Shown piece by piece: positions 9,005-18,278 of a stretch of DNA of 64,000 nt. Position 1 is the stretch's first letter; each line of letters opens with the position of its first letter. Below the pieces are notes generated by a model, which was not told the origin of the DNA, made no database searches, and saw nothing but the letters and a program-made list of their open reading frames with translations. A program made the position numbers and the translations under genes. The stretch covers positions 240,839 to 304,838 of the forward strand of contig NZ_NJGY01000002.1 of NCBI RefSeq assembly GCF_002250505.1. The letters are read 5' to 3'. The DNA is from Janthinobacterium sp. PC23-8 (GTDB lineage Bacteria; Pseudomonadota; Gammaproteobacteria; Burkholderiales; Burkholderiaceae_D).

Positions 9005-10248
9005 CTGCTGCGCTCCGCCGGCTGCCGCGCCATGCTGGCGGCCGGGTGCGGCGCCGTCAAGCGTCGGTAGAGCTCGGCGTAGCGCGCCACGCTGCCGGCC
9101 CAGCTGCGCTCGCGTTCCACATAGGCGCGCGCCCGGTGGCGCAGCAAGGGCCAGCGGGCCGGCTGGTCAAGCAAGGCCAGCACCGCTTGCGCCAGCGCAT
9201 CGGTGTCGTTGGCGCGAAACAGCACGCCGGTCTGGCCGTCCCTGATCAGTTCGCGGTGACCGCCCACGTCCGAGGCGGCCACCAGCCGCCCTTGCGCCAT
9301 CGCCTCCAGCGGTTTCAAGGGGGTGACCAGTTCCGTCAAGCGCATCGGCAGGCGCGGGTACACCAGCACGTCGATCAGCTGATAATACTGCGCCACCAGC
9401 TCGTGCGGCACCCTGCCGGCAAACACGACCTGGCCGGCAACGCCCAGTTCAAGGGCCAGCGCGCGCAGCATGGCATCTTGCGGGCCGCCGCCGGCGAGCA
9501 GCAGGCGCAGCCGTGGCTGCGCAGCCAGCATGCGCGGCATGGCGCGCAGCAGCAGGGCCAGGCCTTCATAGGCGTAAAACGAACCGATAAAGCCGATCAC
9601 AAGGTGATCTTCCAGGCCCAGATTGCGTGCCAGGCCCGGCTGCGCCGGTGCGATATTGAACGCTGCGGTATCGACGGCATTGGGAATCACGGTGATTTTG
9701 TCGGGCGGCAGGCCGCGCGCGCACAGATCCTGGCGCAAGCCTTCGCAGATGGTGGTGATGGCGTCGGCGCGGCGCAGCGCATGGTTTTCCAGCCAGCGTG
9801 TGAGGCGGTAGCGCAGGCCACCGGGCCGGCTGCTGCCATGGTCGGCTGCTGCGTCTTCCCAGAAGGCGCGTACTTCGTAGACCACGGGGATGCCCAGCGC
9901 GCGCCCCACCTTCAATGCAGCGAGGGCGTTCAGGGCCGGCGAGTGGGCGTGCAGGATATCGGGCTTCATCTGCTGCGCGAGCTGGCGCAAGCGTTGCGCC
10001 AGGCCCCGCACCACGCTCCACTGGCGCAGCACGGGCAGGCGCGCCCACCATTGCCGGCCGGGCGCGGTACGATAAAAGTGCCAGCCGTCCACAAGCTGTT
10101 CCTGCTCCTCGGTGCCGCCCTGCTTGGCGCCTGTGAGATGCAGCGTGTCCCAGCCCAGCGCGCGCTGCTGCGCCAGGATGGCCACGGTGCGAAAAGTGTA
10201 GCCGCTGTGCAGCGGCAGCGAATGGTCGAGTATGTGCAGGATGCGCAT
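9001..10248 (-). CDS. Exosortase A-associated glycosyltransferase (Daro_2409 type)
   Basis: This 415-residue GT4 enzyme begins MRILHILDHSLPLHSGYTFR, the signature opening of the PEP-CTERM/exosortase A-associated glycosyltransferases. The donor domain includes IGFIGSFYAYEGLALLLRA and LLLAGGGPQ, and the E-x7-E-like block appears as TPLKPLEAMAQGR. The chosen ATG has a GGAA ribosome site at a good distance; an ATG two codons upstream (10254) is possible but lies too close to that site. It is co-transcribed with asnB upstream (30-base gap) and overlaps the fusion gene downstream. It adds one sugar of the repeat unit at the cytoplasmic membrane face. Confidence 0.88.
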   Translation of the reverse strand: MRILHILDHSLPLHSGYTFRTVAILAQQRALGWDTLHLTGAKQGGTEEQEQLVDGWHFYRTAPGRQWWARLPVLRQWSVVRGLAQRLRQLAQQMKPDILHAHSPALNALAALKVGRALGIPVVYEVRAFWEDAAADHGSSRPGGLRYRLTRWLENHALRRADAITTICEGLRQDLCARGLPPDKITVIPNAVDTAAFNIAPAQPGLARNLGLEDHLVIGFIGSFYAYEGLALLLRAMPRMLAAQPRLRLLLAGGGPQDAMLRALALELGVAGQVVFAGRVPHELVAQYYQLIDVLVYPRLPMRLTELVTPLKPLEAMAQGRLVAASDVGGHRELIRDGQTGVLFRANDTDALAQAVLALLDQPARWPLLRHRARAYVERERSWAGSVARYAELYRRLTAPHPAASMARQPAERSR

Positions 10249-10278
10249 GGGCATTTCCGTGTCAGCGATGGTTGGGTC

Positions 10279-12207
10279 TCAAGCGGTGGCCAGTTCCCGC
10301 ACGGTGGCGGCGGGCAGCGGCAGCACCTGGCGCAAAAACGATTCGAACATCAGCAGCGACCATAGCGGCGCGCTATGGTCGCGCCGGCCACTACCATGTT
10401 GCTCGATCAGCTGTTGGATATAGTCGATGTCGAACAGCGCGCATTGGGCCATCACCGGGCTGGTCAGCCGTTGTTGCAGGCGTTCGCGCAACGGGCCGCG
10501 CAGCCAGTCGGCCAGTGGCACGGAAAAGCCCATCTTCTGGCGGTACAGCAGGTCGTCGGGCAGCAACGGGCGCAGCGCTTTTTTCAGCAGGTATTTGCCG
10601 GTGCCGCGGTACAGTTTCAGTTGCGGCGGCAGGCCCGACATCCATTCCACCAGCTCGTGGTCGAGCAGGGGCGAGCGCACCTCCAGCGCGTGCGCCATGC
10701 TGGCGCGGTCGACCTTGGTCAGTATGTCGCCGGGCAGATAGGTTTTCAGGTCCAGGTATTGCACTTGCGACAGCGCATCTTGCGCGGGGCTGGCCAGGGC
10801 GTGGCGGCGCAGCACCTCTACCGCGCGATAGCCTTGCAGATTGCGCCGCAGTTCCGGGCTGAACAGGCGCGCGCGCATGGCGTCGCCCAGAATGCTGACG
10901 CCATGAAAGTAGGCATCGGTGGTGTCGCGCGCCAGGCCCTCGAAGGTGGTCTTGGCGCGCAGGAAGCGTGGCGCCCAGTCGGCCTTCGGGTACAGCCGGC
11001 CCAGGGTGCCGAACAGCGACTGGCGCATGCCCAGCGGCAGCATGGCGCGCACTTTTTCTTCGCGCGCATGCAGGTTGTAGCGCCGGTAGCCGGCCAGGCT
11101 TTCATCGCCGCCGTCGCCCGACAGCGCCACCGTGACGCGCCGGCGCGCCAACTGGCATACGCGGTAGGTGGGCATGGCCGAACTGTCGGCGAACGGCTCA
11201 TCGTACAGCGTGGCCAGCAGGTCGATCAGTTCGAAATCGTCGGACTCGACTTTTTGCGCGTGATGCAAGGTGCCATAGCGGCGCGCCACCATGCTGGCGT
11301 ATTGGGCCTCATTGTAGGCCGGGTCGCCAAACGAAATCGAGCAGGTATTGACGGGGGTGCTGCTTGAGCCAGCCATCATCGCCACCACGGCGCTCGAATC
11401 GACGCCGCCCGACAGGAAGGCGCCCAGCGGCACTTCGGCCACCATGCGGATACGCACCGCTTCGCGCAGGCGCGCCAGCAATTCGTCGGCCGCCCGCGCT
11501 TCGCTCGCTGGTGGATGTTGCACGAAGGGCACGTCCCAGTACTGGCGTGGCGCCGGCAGTGGCTGGCCGGCGCGGATGGACAACGTGTGGCCCGGGGGCA
11601 GCTTGTGCGCGTGGCGAAAGATGCTGCGCGGCTCGGGCACGTAGCCATACGCAAAATAATCCTCTACCGCCAGCGGATCGAGCTCGCGCGGCATGGCCGG
11701 ATGGGCCAGCAGCGCCTTTAGTTCGGAGCCGAAGGCCAGGGTGCCGTCGGCAAGTTCGCCATAGTACAAGGGTTTCACGCCGAGCCGGTCGCGCGCCAGG
11801 AACAGCAGGTGGCGCCGGCGGTCCCACAGCGCGAACGCGAACATGCCGCGCAGGCGCTCCACGCATTGTTCGCCCCATTGTTCCCAGGCGTGCACGATCA
11901 CTTCCGTGTCGCTGCTGGTGCGGAACTGATGGCCGAACTGGCGCAGTTCGGCCATCAGCGCGCGGTAATTGTAGATTTCGCCATTGAAGACGATGGCCAC
12001 GCTGCGGTCGGCATTGAACAGCGGCTGCTGGCCGCTGGCCAGATCGATGACGGACAGGCGCCGGTGACCGAGGCCCAGCCCCGGCTCGCGGTGCATGCCG
12101 TCCTCGTCCGGCCCGCGATGGCGCAAGCTGTTGGTCAGGCGCGCCAGCAGCTTTGCTTCGATGTCGCGCTGGCCTTGCAGATCAAAGATGCCGACGATGC
12201 CGCACAT
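10279..12207 (-). CDS. XrtA/PEP-CTERM system amidotransferase (asparagine synthase-like)
   Basis: This 642-residue two-domain enzyme has an N-terminal class II glutaminase domain starting MCGIVGIFD, with Cys2 as nucleophile after Met removal. The C-terminal ATP-pyrophosphatase domain contains LSGGVDSSAVVAMMA and SGDGGDESLAGYRRY. It is of asparagine-synthase length but sits among glycosyltransferases, as is constant for this exosortase A-associated subfamily. The likely role is amidation of a carboxylated sugar, with glutamine as nitrogen donor; the uronic acids made by TviB/TviC are obvious candidates. An AGGA ribosome site precedes the start, and the preceding gene ends 10 bases upstream. 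Confidence 0.9.
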   Translation of the reverse strand: MCGIVGIFDLQGQRDIEAKLLARLTNSLRHRGPDEDGMHREPGLGLGHRRLSVIDLASGQQPLFNADRSVAIVFNGEIYNYRALMAELRQFGHQFRTSSDTEVIVHAWEQWGEQCVERLRGMFAFALWDRRRHLLFLARDRLGVKPLYYGELADGTLAFGSELKALLAHPAMPRELDPLAVEDYFAYGYVPEPRSIFRHAHKLPPGHTLSIRAGQPLPAPRQYWDVPFVQHPPASEARAADELLARLREAVRIRMVAEVPLGAFLSGGVDSSAVVAMMAGSSSTPVNTCSISFGDPAYNEAQYASMVARRYGTLHHAQKVESDDFELIDLLATLYDEPFADSSAMPTYRVCQLARRRVTVALSGDGGDESLAGYRRYNLHAREEKVRAMLPLGMRQSLFGTLGRLYPKADWAPRFLRAKTTFEGLARDTTDAYFHGVSILGDAMRARLFSPELRRNLQGYRAVEVLRRHALASPAQDALSQVQYLDLKTYLPGDILTKVDRASMAHALEVRSPLLDHELVEWMSGLPPQLKLYRGTGKYLLKKALRPLLPDDLLYRQKMGFSVPLADWLRGPLRERLQQRLTSPVMAQCALFDIDYIQQLIEQHGSGRRDHSAPLWSLLMFESFLRQVLPLPAATVRELATA

Positions 12208-12217
12208 GGAGGTCCTT

Positions 12218-13423
12218 TCAGGGATAAGTGGAAAGCGAGGAAGGCGCTTCGGCGCCCGTCAAGCGGTCATACACCGCCAGGTAGGCGCCGGCCATGGCGG
12301 ACAAGCTGTGTTCGGCCAGCACCTGGCGGCGCCCGCGCGCGCCGTGGCGGGGCCCCAGTTCCGGCGAACAGCAGTAATCGAACAGTGCCTCGGCCAGCAG
12401 CTCGGGCGCGCGCGGCGGCACCAGTGCGCCGCTCCAGCCCGGTTGCACCAGTTCCGCATTGCCGCCCACCTCGGTCGCCACCACCGGCAAGCCGCTGGCC
12501 ATCGCTTCGAGGATGGTGTTGGAACTGCCTTCGGCCAGCGAAGGCAGCACGAACACGTCCATGGCGCGCAGCAATTGCGCCACATCGTCGCGCGCGCCCG
12601 GCAGCCAGGCCAGGTGTGGCACGCCGGCCTGCGCCAGCAGGTCCAGGCAAGGCTGGCGGCAGGGGCCGTCGCCGATCATCATCAGGCGCAGGCGCGCGCC
12701 GTCGCGCGGTTCAAGTTTGCCCAGCAGCAGCAAAAAGGCGCGCACCAGCGACAGCTGGTCTTTCACCGCTACCATGCGGCCCACGCTGCCGATCACATAG
12801 GCGCCATGGCACAGGAAGCCGGGGGGGCCGACCAGCGCCGGCGGACCGAGGCGCGGATGAAACCGCACGCTGTCGACGCCATTGTCGATATGGCTGACCC
12901 TGGCGGGCGGCGCGCCGATGGCCTGCACCAGCCACTGGCCGAGATCGGCACTGACGGTAATGAACTGCTGGATCAGCGGCAGCATCAGCTTGCGCAGCAG
13001 GCGGTGCTTGCGGTTGGCGCCTTGCAGGTCGTTGATCTCGCGCCCGTGTTCGCCATGCACGCGCAGGGGCACGCCGGCGATGGCCGCCAGCAGCTGCGCC
13101 TCGATGCAAGCGAGGTTGCGCGTATGTACCAGGCTGGGCCGCAACTGCCGCAGCAGCCGGTACAGGCGCAGATAATGTGCCGGGTCCTTGCCTTCGCGCT
13201 TGTCCAGGCTGATGACATCGACTCCCGGCGCGGTCAGGCGCTGGCGAAACGACGTGGCGTTTTTAAGGCAGACGATGGCGTGCCGGTAGCGCCCTGGCGG
13301 CATATGGTTGATCAGGTTGACCAGGCCGTTTTCCAGCCCGCCCACGTCAAGCCGGTCGATGACATGCACGATCAACGGCGGCGCGCCGGCCGCCGGAACA
13401 GTGGTGTCAGGCTCACGGTGCAT
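12218..13423 (-). CDS. XrtA/PEP-CTERM-associated sugar transferase (TIGR03088 type)
   Basis: This 401-residue GT4 glycosyltransferase has the subfamily opening IVHVIDRLDVGGLENGLVNL, later GSVGRMVAVKDQ and the E-x7-E block EGSSNTILEAM. I place the start at MHREPDT, which overlaps the end of xrtA by 11 bases; the frame stays open further upstream inside xrtA but shows no family similarity there. The conserved neighbourhood (xrtA before it, amidotransferase after it) matches that of TIGR03088 proteins. It is a cytoplasmic-face sugar transferase for the repeat unit with unknown donor. Confidence 0.88.
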   Translation of the reverse strand: MHREPDTTVPAAGAPPLIVHVIDRLDVGGLENGLVNLINHMPPGRYRHAIVCLKNATSFRQRLTAPGVDVISLDKREGKDPAHYLRLYRLLRQLRPSLVHTRNLACIEAQLLAAIAGVPLRVHGEHGREINDLQGANRKHRLLRKLMLPLIQQFITVSADLGQWLVQAIGAPPARVSHIDNGVDSVRFHPRLGPPALVGPPGFLCHGAYVIGSVGRMVAVKDQLSLVRAFLLLLGKLEPRDGARLRLMMIGDGPCRQPCLDLLAQAGVPHLAWLPGARDDVAQLLRAMDVFVLPSLAEGSSNTILEAMASGLPVVATEVGGNAELVQPGWSGALVPPRAPELLAEALFDYCCSPELGPRHGARGRRQVLAEHSLSAMAGAYLAVYDRLTGAEAPSSLSTYP

Positions 13424-15041
13424 GCGGCAACTCCTGTAACGCTTGTTCGATCCCCGGCAGCGCCGCTTGCATGAAAGCTTGCAGCCTGGCGCGTGGCGGC
13501 GGCGCCAGCTCGTCGTAGGCGCAGGACACCATGATGTCGGCGCCATCCTGGCGCGTGCCCAGCAGTTTGCCCCTGGCCAGCAGCAGCTTGACCAGCGCCG
13601 GCCTGGCCGTCAGCACGCCGCCCTGCTGGTAGCTGCGCCAGACCAGCACCCGTTCGTTGCCGTGCGCCAGCACGGTTTCGCGTAGCTGCAAGCTGCGTCC
13701 CGGCAGGCTCAGGCGCCGTATCTGCTGCGCCAGCGGCAGCCAGCGTGTGCCATAGGGTGTCACCTGGTGCGTCAGCAGTTCGGCATGGCGCGCCTGCCGC
13801 CCGTACCAAGCCAGTTGCACCGTCACTTGCGCGCTGGCTGGTGTGCTCGTTTGGGTGGTGCTTATTGGCGTGCTCACTTGCGTGCCCACTTGCGCATACG
13901 TGGCGTCCAGCCGCAGCGGCGCGCCCGCCAGGCTGGCGCTCCAGTCGGGCGCGGCAGTGTGCTCCAGGCGCCAGCCGGCGGGCGTGGGCATGGCCAGCAC
14001 CGCTGGCCAGCGTCCGGCCTGCGGCGGCGTTTCTTCGCTGCGCCAGGCCAGCGCCGGCCAGGCGGCGGCGATCAGCACGCAGGCGGCAGCGGCCTTGATG
14101 GCGGCCAGCGAGGCGGCGCGCGGTGGTGGCGTTGGCTGGGCGCCAGCGGCCAGGACGAGGAGCGGGGGGTGTTCGCGCCAGCGGCCGGCAAGCAGGAGCA
14201 GCAGCAGCATCACCAGGCCGAAGAACAGCCAGCCATACACGAGGTGGTCGACGCCGACTGCCAGGCGCATGTCGCTGTGGTGGCCCAGCATGACGATCAG
14301 CCAGGCACGCACGCCGTTGGCCAGGATGGGCACCAGCAGCGCGCAGGCCAGCACGGCCAGACGCCGGCGCATGCTGCGAAAATGCAAATGGGCAAACAAC
14401 GCGCCCAGGGCCAGCGAGGCGATCACGTAGCGCAGGCCGCTGCACGCTTCGACCACCGACCAGTTGCCAGTCGGTAGTGAAAAGTAATTGCCATCCCTGA
14501 ATACGGGCACGCCGGACAGATGCAGGGCACCCACCGTGAAGCCGGCCGTAAAGTCGATCAGCGGCGGCAGGAACACTTCGCCAAACGGCACGGCCAGGAA
14601 GAGATAGCTTAATGGAAAGGCCAGCAAACGCGCGGCCGGCCAGCCGAGGATGGCCAACACGGCGGCGGGCAGCATGGCGGTAGCCGCGTATTGTTCGGCC
14701 ACCTGCACATAGGCCAGGTCGGCCAGCAACCAGGCCACTCCAAGCACCAGCAGCAGCAGCCCGCCCGCCAGCGACGGCCGCAGCGGCAGGGCGGCAAGCC
14801 GCGCACGCTGGCGCCAGGCCAGCCACAGGCTGATCGGCACGATCAGAAAACCATGAGCAAAGGTCTGCGAGCGCGACCATACCTCCAGCATGCCCCAGAA
14901 GGTGGCGTGGTACAGCAGCACGATGGCAGCCAGGGCCAGCAGCAGCGCCGGTACGCCATGCCCGGATGCCGGAAGCGCCGGCGCCGGTGTTGGCGCCGGT
15001 GCCGGCATGCTGGTGGCGACCTTGCGCGCGGCCAGCTTCAT
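13413..15041 (-). CDS. xrtA: Exosortase A with fused EpsI domain
   Basis: This 542-residue protein combines two families. Residues about 30-290 are the polytopic exosortase with the catalytic triad visible as Cys200 (VVEACSGLRY), Arg245 (ANGVRAWL) and His266 (VGVDHLVYG). Residues about 310-542 form a periplasmic EpsI-like domain containing WYGRQ and YQQGG elements. Exosortases recognise C-terminal PEP-CTERM signals at the inner membrane and cleave and transfer the protein, functioning analogously to sortases. The fusion form is known for the exosortase A subgroup. It overlaps the upstream glycosyltransferase by 4 bases (ATGA) and the downstream one by 11. No PEP-CTERM substrate is encoded in the window. 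Confidence 0.93.
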   Translation of the reverse strand: MKLAARKVATSMPAPAPTPAPALPASGHGVPALLLALAAIVLLYHATFWGMLEVWSRSQTFAHGFLIVPISLWLAWRQRARLAALPLRPSLAGGLLLLVLGVAWLLADLAYVQVAEQYAATAMLPAAVLAILGWPAARLLAFPLSYLFLAVPFGEVFLPPLIDFTAGFTVGALHLSGVPVFRDGNYFSLPTGNWSVVEACSGLRYVIASLALGALFAHLHFRSMRRRLAVLACALLVPILANGVRAWLIVMLGHHSDMRLAVGVDHLVYGWLFFGLVMLLLLLLAGRWREHPPLLVLAAGAQPTPPPRAASLAAIKAAAACVLIAAAWPALAWRSEETPPQAGRWPAVLAMPTPAGWRLEHTAAPDWSASLAGAPLRLDATYAQVGTQVSTPISTTQTSTPASAQVTVQLAWYGRQARHAELLTHQVTPYGTRWLPLAQQIRRLSLPGRSLQLRETVLAHGNERVLVWRSYQQGGVLTARPALVKLLLARGKLLGTRQDGADIMVSCAYDELAPPPRARLQAFMQAALPGIEQALQELPHAP

Positions 15042-16333
15042 GGAGCCTCCGGCGCCGGCACCGGCCGCATGCTGCTCGTGGCGGTCGATATGCCGTCGGA
15101 TACGGCGCCCGGCTTGACGTCGAGCATGGCGCCCAGGTCCTGCAAATTGCGGTCCCAGTGGTAGTCCTGCAAGATCATGCGGCGCGCGCAGGCACCCATC
15201 TCCGTGCCCGCAACTTCGCCCGGCCGGGCGGCGGCGGTGCGCAGCACGCGCGATGCATGGTGGATGAATTCGGCCTCGTCGCGCGCCAGCAGCAGCTCGA
15301 GCCCCGGCTGGGCGGCGATGCCTTCGAGCGCCTGCGGCGAGGCGAGCACGATTTTTCCCATTGACATCGCTTCAAGCACCTTGTTCTGCACGCCGCGCGC
15401 AATGCGCAGCGGCGCCACCGCCAGGGTGGCGCCGGCCAGATAGGGCCGGATATCGTCGACCGCGCCGGTCACGGTCACGCCGTCCACGCTGGCCAATGCC
15501 TGCACGCGCGGCGCCGGCCGGCTGCCGACGATATAAAAGGCCAGTTGCGGAAACTGGCGCCGCAGGGCCGGCCATACGTGGCGCACGAACCACCGCACCG
15601 CGTCGATATTGGGCCAGTAGTCCATCGCGCCCGTAAACACCAGCACCTGCGCGCCGGGCCGATATGGCGAGGCGGCACAGGCCCCGGGTGCAAAATAGTT
15701 GCTGTCGACGCCGTTATTGAAGTGGCGTATCTTGCGCCTGGCCATCGGGGCGCACAGGCGAAACAGGGCTGCTTCGGCTTCCGAGACAAAGCTGGCGGCG
15801 GAAAACTGCTGCGCGATATGGCGTTCGTATTGCAGCAGCAAGTGCGCCTCGCGCCGGTACAACTGCGACAAGGGCCACGGTTTGCTGTCGCCATACTGGC
15901 GCCATTTGTCGGAGTCGACATCGACAAAGTCGATCACGCGATGCAAATGGCGGCCGGCGCTGCCATCGATGTACTGGGCCATGGGGCCGGAAAACGCCAG
16001 CGCGTGGCGAACTTTTCCGGTGGACAGCAGGCCGTTGACCCATTCGAGCAGGCGCGCGTCGCGGTAGTAGTGCACGCTCATGGACTGGCGCGACAGCAAT
16101 GCACGCGCGGCGCGCCAGCGCGCCGCCATCGGACGCAGGTCGATAAAGCGGCTGCTGGCGCACAGGGCGGCCACCTGGCGCGTATGTTGCCAGTCGGCCT
16201 CGTCGTCGATAAAGGCGCCCAGGTGTACGCGGAAATGCCGGCTCAGGTATTGCAGCATGTGCCAGGAACGGATCTTGTCGCCCTTGTTGGGCGGATACGG
16301 CAGGCGGTGGGCGAGAAAGAGCAGTTCGCGCAT
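15038..16333 (-). CDS. XrtA/PEP-CTERM system glycosyltransferase (TIGR03087 type)
   Basis: This 431-residue GT4 enzyme begins MRELLFLAHRLPYPPNKGDK, the invariant opening of this exosortase-associated subfamily. The acceptor domain contains VDVDSDKW, and the donor domain has LVFTGAMDYWPNIDAVRWF, APLRIARGVQNKVLEAMSMGK and the acidic-x7-acidic arrangement. It starts 2 bases after the FemAB-like gene and ends with an ATGA overlap into xrtA, so it is translated from the same transcript. It is a cytoplasmic membrane-associated sugar transferase; donor and linkage are unknown. Confidence 0.9.
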   Translation of the reverse strand: MRELLFLAHRLPYPPNKGDKIRSWHMLQYLSRHFRVHLGAFIDDEADWQHTRQVAALCASSRFIDLRPMAARWRAARALLSRQSMSVHYYRDARLLEWVNGLLSTGKVRHALAFSGPMAQYIDGSAGRHLHRVIDFVDVDSDKWRQYGDSKPWPLSQLYRREAHLLLQYERHIAQQFSAASFVSEAEAALFRLCAPMARRKIRHFNNGVDSNYFAPGACAASPYRPGAQVLVFTGAMDYWPNIDAVRWFVRHVWPALRRQFPQLAFYIVGSRPAPRVQALASVDGVTVTGAVDDIRPYLAGATLAVAPLRIARGVQNKVLEAMSMGKIVLASPQALEGIAAQPGLELLLARDEAEFIHHASRVLRTAAARPGEVAGTEMGACARRMILQDYHWDRNLQDLGAMLDVKPGAVSDGISTATSSMRPVPAPEAP

Positions 16334-16335
16334 GG

Positions 16336-17433
16336 CTAGCCCAGCTGCCGCACCAGATGCGGCCCCAGCAGGTTGGCCAGCGGCAGCGGCAGGCGGCGCC
16401 AGGCGCGGATGAACAGCGCGTATCTGGGATTGAGCGGATTGACGTCGGGCAGTGCGGCGGCGCCGATCAGCTTGTAGGCATATGGCAGCGGCTGCGCCAC
16501 AAAGCCCCAGTTCTTCTTGAAGTCAAAGGCGCCGGTACCAACCTTGCTGCGGCCGAAATCGAACTGGCGCACGCCGCGCGCACCGGCGCGGCGCATCAGT
16601 TCCCAGTACATGAAGTCGTTGGCGCCGCTGCTGCGCGCCAGCACGCTGCCGGCGCCGTAGTAGGGCAGCACCTCGCCGCGGAAATAAAACGACAGCACGC
16701 TGGCCTGCGCCTGCTGGCCCTGGTAGACGGTGAGGATGTCGCAATCGTTGCCAAACACCTTGCGCAGCAGGGCAAAGTGGCGGCGCGCAAACACGGGCGT
16801 GCCCAAACGGTGCACGCTGGCCGCATAGAGCGGGAAGAAACGCTCGAGGTCGTAGTCGATGGCGCTGTGCAGGCCGCTCGCGATGGCCTTGCGCACGACG
16901 GCGCGCTGCTTGCGCGGGATCGCCAGCAGGTTTTGCTCGTCGTCTGCCAGCAGGGTCTTGCGGAAGGTGGCGTACAGCGGCTTGCCTTGCCAGCCGTCAG
17001 GGATGGCGCCGTCGCGCTGGCGGTATTCCAGGTGGCCCACCTGCAACTCGCGCGCCAGGTGCCGGGCCCGCGCGTCGAGCGCCCGCCTGGCCTGCGGATC
17101 GACGGCGGCGATGCCGCCATAGACGCAAAAAGGCAGGGAGACGAGCGCCTTGCCGCACAGCAGCCCACGCATGTGCGCCAGCGGCAGCACGCCCAGGATG
17201 CGCCCGTTTTGTTCGGCATACAGGAAATGGGAAGCGTGCCCGAAGCCTTGCTCCATGATGGTCTGCCAGCCGGCGCGGTGGAAAAAGGTGGCGTCGGGGC
17301 AGCTGTGCACGAAGGCGTCCCAGCGGCCGTGGTCTTGCGGCAGCAAAGTGCGGACCGTGATCGCGCTGCTGCGCTGGGCGGCGGCAATCACTTCCGCCGC
17401 GCTGTCGCCAGGGTGCTGTGCCTCATGCATCAT
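16336..17433 (-). CDS. FemAB-like GNAT protein of the XrtA system
   Basis: This 365-residue protein belongs to the FemAB/peptidyltransferase branch of the GNAT fold (TIGR03019 type). Typical blocks are DATFFHRAGWQTIMEQ near the N-terminus, an alanine/arginine-rich middle helix, and YYGAGSVLARSSGANDFMYW with FDFGRSKVGTGAFDFKKNWG near the C-terminus. FemAB proteins transfer amino acids or acyl groups from tRNA or CoA; here the position between deacetylase and glycosyltransferase suggests N-acylation of a deacetylated amino sugar. That role is inference. It overlaps the deacetylase stop by 4 bases. Confidence 0.87.
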   Translation of the reverse strand: MMHEAQHPGDSAAEVIAAAQRSSAITVRTLLPQDHGRWDAFVHSCPDATFFHRAGWQTIMEQGFGHASHFLYAEQNGRILGVLPLAHMRGLLCGKALVSLPFCVYGGIAAVDPQARRALDARARHLARELQVGHLEYRQRDGAIPDGWQGKPLYATFRKTLLADDEQNLLAIPRKQRAVVRKAIASGLHSAIDYDLERFFPLYAASVHRLGTPVFARRHFALLRKVFGNDCDILTVYQGQQAQASVLSFYFRGEVLPYYGAGSVLARSSGANDFMYWELMRRAGARGVRQFDFGRSKVGTGAFDFKKNWGFVAQPLPYAYKLIGAAALPDVNPLNPRYALFIRAWRRLPLPLANLLGPHLVRQLG

Positions 17434-18278
17434 GTGCCCTCAAGAAAAATGCGGTCCATGCGGTCCCAGGCAAAATCGCTCGTCAGCCGTGCCAGCCGCG
17501 CTTCCATCCGCGCCAGGTTCAGGTAGTGGCGAAAACGGGTTTTCCAGCCCAGGCCGGCGGGTCGCGGTTGCCCGGGATCGAGTTCCCAAGGGTGAAAGTA
17601 GAATATGCCAGCTTGCCCGTCGTGCGAATTGATGCGACGCAAAAGCCAGCGCGACAGGGGATAGGGCAGCAGCCGGAAGTAGCCGCCGCCGCCGGCCGGA
17701 TAGTTGCGGCGGCCCAGGCGCACCGTGCTGACCGGCAATTCCAGCACGCCTTGTACGCCGCGCGGACGCCAGGCAAAGCGCGGCGCGTCGGGCATGCCGT
17801 AGTGGTCGTGGCGGATCGGGTAGATGCTGGAACTGTAGCGGTAGCCCGCTTCGCGCAGCACGTCGAAGGCCCACAGATTGGCCGCGCCGATGGAAAAGCT
17901 GGGCGCGCGGTAGCCGAGCACGGCCTGGCCCGTCAGTTGTTCGAGGATGGTCTTGCTCAGCACCACATCGTGCAGGAATTCGATGCGCGACTGCTGCGAA
18001 GCGCGCAAATGGGCGTGGCCGTGGCTGGCCACTTCATGGCCGGCAGCGGCCACGCGGCGCAGCATGGCCGGATAGCGTTCGGCGATCCAGCCCAGGGTAA
18101 AGAAGGTCGCCTGAATGCCCTGTTGGTCCAGCAGCAGCAAGATGCGCTCGACGTTGGCCTCGACCCGGCACGCCAGGTGCGGCCAATCGGCGCGGGCGAT
18201 ATGGGGCGCAAAGGCCGAGACCTGGAAATAGTCTTCGACGTCGATCGTCAGCGCGTTGCGCAATCCGGGCCGCTTCAT
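17430..18278 (-). CDS. XrtA system polysaccharide deacetylase (NodB-fold)
   Basis: This 282-residue NodB-family enzyme starts at MKRPGLRNALTIDVEDYFQ. The metal and catalytic motifs are Asp-Val-Glu-Asp in TIDVEDYF (motif 1), HEVASHGHAHL (motif 2, two His ligands) and YRAPSFSIG (motif 3). The DUF3473-like C-terminus with HPWELDPGQP is typical of the exosortase-associated subgroup. It has no signal peptide, so it probably acts on cytoplasmic lipid-linked intermediates, removing N-acetyl groups. The start overlaps the stop of the epimerase gene as ATGA; longer upstream starts would fall inside that gene. Confidence 0.92.
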   Translation of the reverse strand: MKRPGLRNALTIDVEDYFQVSAFAPHIARADWPHLACRVEANVERILLLLDQQGIQATFFTLGWIAERYPAMLRRVAAAGHEVASHGHAHLRASQQSRIEFLHDVVLSKTILEQLTGQAVLGYRAPSFSIGAANLWAFDVLREAGYRYSSSIYPIRHDHYGMPDAPRFAWRPRGVQGVLELPVSTVRLGRRNYPAGGGGYFRLLPYPLSRWLLRRINSHDGQAGIFYFHPWELDPGQPRPAGLGWKTRFRHYLNLARMEARLARLTSDFAWDRMDRIFLEGT

